64,000 nucleotides of DNA from Brasenia schreberi (Eukaryota; Streptophyta; Magnoliopsida; Nymphaeales; Cabombaceae), in contig JAYKKT010000080.1 of assembly GCA_036023115.1 (NCBI GenBank), positions 11,339,501 through 11,403,500 of the forward strand, read 5' to 3'. Shown here piece after piece: positions 60,840-64,000 of the stretch. The notes beneath the pieces were generated by a model. It ran no database searches. It had not been told where the DNA came from and worked only from the letters and a program-made list of their open reading frames with translations. Made by a program: the position numbers and the translations under genes. Position 1 is the first letter of the stretch. Each line of letters starts with the position of its first letter.

Positions 60840-63660
60840 ATCATATTTATGTGTAGAGTTCTCGAGAATTTAACTTAAACGTAACTCCGAGCGTTGTGGG
60901 AGACGCTAATAAGAAAATATTGTTACACGGATCGGCTGCACTACTTGAGGCACCACCAGTGATACCTCAGGGACCTTTGGTGATACCACATATTCTACTT
61001 ATACAAGGTGGTTAAGATTCTGTAACACTACTTGTTCAGATTATTAGCTTGCTGCAAAACATTTTGAGAGAATCTACCGTAACAATAGAACATTTGACAA
61101 AAAATGGGTATAAAGAGTTTAAGGGTATAATTAAAGATCTATTGGAATCCTACTAGTGGATTGATAAGCTTGAGAATGCTTTTCAAATACTTGCTTACAT
61201 CGATGAGGAGAGGAGGGTGCAGTTAATATCCAGTCTGTTCAAAGGTAATGTTAAACAATGACGGAGAGCATAGAAAGAGACTCATAGCACTCGCTTGACT
61301 TGGGAGGCATTTAAGAAGATATTTTTTGGTCATTTCTTTTCTTAGAATAATCGAATACGCCTACAACTTAAGTTCATTCAGTTGCAATAAGACAATCTGA
61401 TAGTGAGAGAATATACAAAACGATTCTTCAGTTGTCGCAATTTGACCCTTATATAGTAATTCTCGAGGTACAAAATAAGTATTTTTAGAACTTTTCAATC
61501 TGATTTATAAGTGACCCAAAGGAAAGATATATACAAACATTGATAAGTTGCATGCTGTTGATACCCATGTAGAGACAGATATCTTACATGTAAGGATAAG
61601 AAGAGACAAACATAATAGAGTTTTGGTAGCTCACATGAAAGTATCAAGAAGAGTAAACTAGGCCAAACTCAGTAGTGAACTAATAGAGCAAGTCAGTCTC
61701 AGGTGAGAGATGAGCTTACTCGTGATCAGAGTAGTCAACAAAATCGTGAGATCACCTGTTATAATTGTAGAGGCATGAGACATAGAGCTAGATATTGACC
61801 TTTAGAGAAAAACTTTAAGCAAGGTCAGACACAAACATTTAGCACTATACAAAAGGAGGACATGAGGGGTTATTGTTTCATATGTAAGGAGTTCGTGTAT
61901 TGTAAGACTAGTTGTCTATGAGCTACGTATTATCCTCCATCCTCAACTCAGGGAAGCACCATAGGGCCGCCTCACCCTCAAGTACCTGTTCACCAATAAG
62001 GACCACCTCGATTACCTCAACCTCAAGTAGCCAACCAAGAACGTGCTTATGCTTTAGAGGGCCAAGAGTCAGGTACCTCTCATTTGATTATCAATAATTT
62101 ATTTGTTTGTGGTATGCTTGTACATGTTTTGTTTAACTCAAGTGCAACACATTGTTTTGTTTTACATACTTTTGTTAGTCATACGGTTTGGACCCGAAAT
62201 CATTAGAGGGATTCTTTGTATGTTTGCTTAAAGGGGATGCTATTTTAACATATTAGATTTTACGAGATTCTTTTGTGATTATTGGTGATCATGATTTAAG
62301 AACCAACTTGATTTTGTTGAAGATTTCGAATTACGATGTAGTTTTCGGTATAGATTGGTTATCTAGGAACTGTGTTGTGATTGATTTCAAGAAGCAAGAG
62401 ATAACTTTCTCTATCACTCAAGAGGTTTGTATGACATTAAGTTCTAGATATTCATTGATCATAAGAGCCTAAAGAATATTTATACAACCTCATCTCAATA
62501 TGCAACAAATGTGATGCCTTAAGTTCTTTGAGGATTATGATTGTGAGACTATTTATTACTCCAAGAAAACTAATATAGTTGTAGATGTCTTTAGAAGGAA
62601 AGAAAATGAACCGATAGCTCATTGTTCTATCCTAGTGCGAGCAACATCCGAACTTTGGTTGACCGTACTTGTAGCATAGAGGGATCTTGAGTTAAGGATG
62701 ATTATTGATAAAATTCATAGTGAAGGTTGACCCGCATATGAGATATGCGAGGATGATGATTCCTTATGATTTGAGGTACGCATATGTGTGTCTAATAATG
62801 AGTTACTTCAAAAGGAGATATTAGAATCAGCGCATCGTAGTCGCTTTAGCATTTACCCTAGTAGCACAAAGATGTATAAGAACTTAAGTCGATAGTACCA
62901 TTGGTCTGAAATGAAAAAGGCTATTGATAAATTTGTGACCAAATGTATGACTTTTCAGAAGGTAAAGGCAAATCACCAACGACCCGTAGGAACTTTGAGG
63001 CCATTACCTATTCCTAAGAAAAAATGACAACATATTAACATAGACTTTGTTATCGGACTTTCTCTCACCTCGTAGAAGCACGATGCTATCTCAGTAATTG
63101 TCGACAGACTTACTAAGGTTGTGCGATTTATACACATTCAAAAGAATATGGAACTATCTAAATTAGTTGCTATTTATATCGCTTAGTTTGTTAAGTTCTA
63201 TAGCATGCTAGAGATCATTACTTCGGATAGAGATCCTCAATTTACTTCTCATATATAGCATAACTTAAAAGATGCTTTATAAACGAGATTGTAATTTAGC
63301 AAACCTTTCACCCACACTGATGGGCAAACTGAACGTGCTATTCAAAATATAGAAGATATGCTTTAAGCATGTGTATTGGACAATAAAGACCAATAGGATA
63401 ACTAGTTGCACTTAATTGAATTTGCCTATAACAATAATTACTAAGCGAGTATGAGGATGTCACCTTATGAGATGCTTTTATGGGGAAAAATGTGGGACTT
63501 CACTATGTTGGGATGTACTTGGGATACAACCTAAATAGGTTTAGAGATACTTCGACAATCGTCAGATAAAATGAACTTGGTTCATCAACATATTAAAAGA
63601 GCTCAAAACCGACGAAAGAGTTATGCAGATAAGAGATGTCATAATCATGATGACAATTTC
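60840..63660 (+). pseudogene. gypsy gag-protease-integrase remnants, reverse transcriptase deleted
   Basis: Gag remnants lie at about 61000-61700. A zinc-knuckle-like ITCYNCRGMRHRARY lies at about 61750-61795. The protease (about 62060-62470) has LFNSSATHCFV where DSGAT is expected, so the catalytic Asp is replaced, then YDVVFGIDWLSRNCVVIDF (62332-62389). Only about 70 bp later comes the end of RNase H (KKTNIVVDVFRRKENEP, about 62565), so reverse transcriptase and most of RNase H are missing. Integrase follows, with a histidine/zinc part, VIVDRLTKVVRFIHI (about 63095) and TSDRDPQFTSH (about 63222), then THTDGQTERA (about 63312). Stops are frequent. Confidence 0.85.
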
Positions 63661-63675
63661 TTCAAGGGGATAAAA

Positions 63676-64000
63676 TGTAACGGGTTGGGTAGTGTGGATT
63701 GGATCCAGACCCGTTCGGACAGGAAATCAGTAACGCTTGGCTTGGGCGTTACTACACAACAAGACAACAATGGTAGTTCCATTGATGTCAATGTTGGACG
63801 GTTACCAGATCTGGAAGGCCTTTAAAGGGCATCCATTATGGGTAGCATCGAGACAGACTGGGCAAGCTGCGAGGATGTTGAGCAACCACCGAAATTTGGT
63901 GAGTTTCCTTCATTTCTATTTTTTTTGTTTTATGCAATTTTGTGCATAAATGCTTGCATTAATCACTGTTTTGAGCTTGGATTAACAAAGTAATATAGCA
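63676..64000 (+). repeat. 3' LTR of the gypsy element (start only)
   Basis: It follows the polypurine tract and aligns with the first ~330 bp of the 5' LTR with many differences. The plus-strand open frames here are noncoding LTR sequence. Confidence 0.8.

Larger units (their letters stand above)
58672..64000 (+). mobile_element. Ty3/gypsy LTR retrotransposon, partial and decayed (3' end off window)
   Basis: A 5' LTR (58672-60774) and the start of the 3' LTR (63676 onward) share about 325 bp of alignable sequence, for example AAGACAACAATGGnAGnTCC, then ATTGATGTCAAT and AAGGCCTTTAAAGGGC. Between them lie gag, zinc-knuckle, protease, RNase H end and integrase remnants in gypsy order. Reverse transcriptase is absent. 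A polypurine tract (TCAAGGGGATAAAA) precedes the 3' LTR. Order and motifs resemble chromovirus-type plant gypsy elements, but the chromodomain, if any, is not recognisable. Confidence 0.88.

Noticed and set aside
1..64000. CRISPR arrays, operons, bacterial-type signals
   Set aside because: The tandem repeats seen lack regular repeat-spacer structure, and the gene content is plant nuclear.

Overview
The window is nuclear DNA of a flowering plant. It contains spliced genes with GT-AG introns and one GC-AG intron, two recognisable plant regulatory genes (a LEUNIG-type WD40 co-repressor and a TIFY8-type TIFY repressor), plant LTR retrotransposons primed by initiator tRNA-Met, and an RTE-type LINE with a (TTG)n tail. 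AT-rich spacers, many dinucleotide microsatellites and nested transposons point to a large, repeat-rich genome. The species cannot be named from sequence alone.

Layout. 1-1073 (+) holds the last four exons of the LEUNIG homologue, followed by a 163-bp exact tandem duplication. 1.1-12.3 kb is mostly anonymous AT-rich spacer with diverged minisatellites, one GC-richer unidentified ORF (3634-4068) and a hAT-like MITE (12288-12720). 13.1-14.3 kb is an array of 5'-truncated LINE 3' ends set in AT microsatellites, partly amplified as a 512-bp duplication. It abuts a full-length LINE (copy 1, minus, 14327-17543). A Lon-protease-like fragment follows (17820-18035, minus).

19-32.3 kb is a transposon nest. 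An old, broken Ty1/copia (plus, about 18960-23547) carries foreign insertions. Next to it lies a Ty1/copia with both LTRs (minus, 23666-32329), itself split by LINE copy 2 (minus, 26012-29294) with a perfect 18-bp target-site duplication. 33487-36391 is an internally deleted Ty1/copia (plus) with a perfect 5-bp duplication, sitting just downstream of the TIFY8-type gene (minus, six coding exons, 43170 down to 37262, with one 3.65-kb intron).

Upstream of TIFY8 the spacer holds microsatellites and degenerate repeats. A very old Ty1/copia (minus, 47789-52063) follows. After more spacer comes a Ty3/gypsy element (plus, from 58672) with a 2.1-kb 5' LTR, lacking reverse transcriptase; its 3' LTR runs off the window.

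Only two host genes look functional. Both belong to transcriptional repression pathways, but nothing in the sequence links their regulation. I found no CRISPR, tRNA or rRNA gene. No wholly new system stands out; the least ordinary structures are the LINE 3'-end array, the pair of LINE copies with different lesions, and the deletion-derivative copia.
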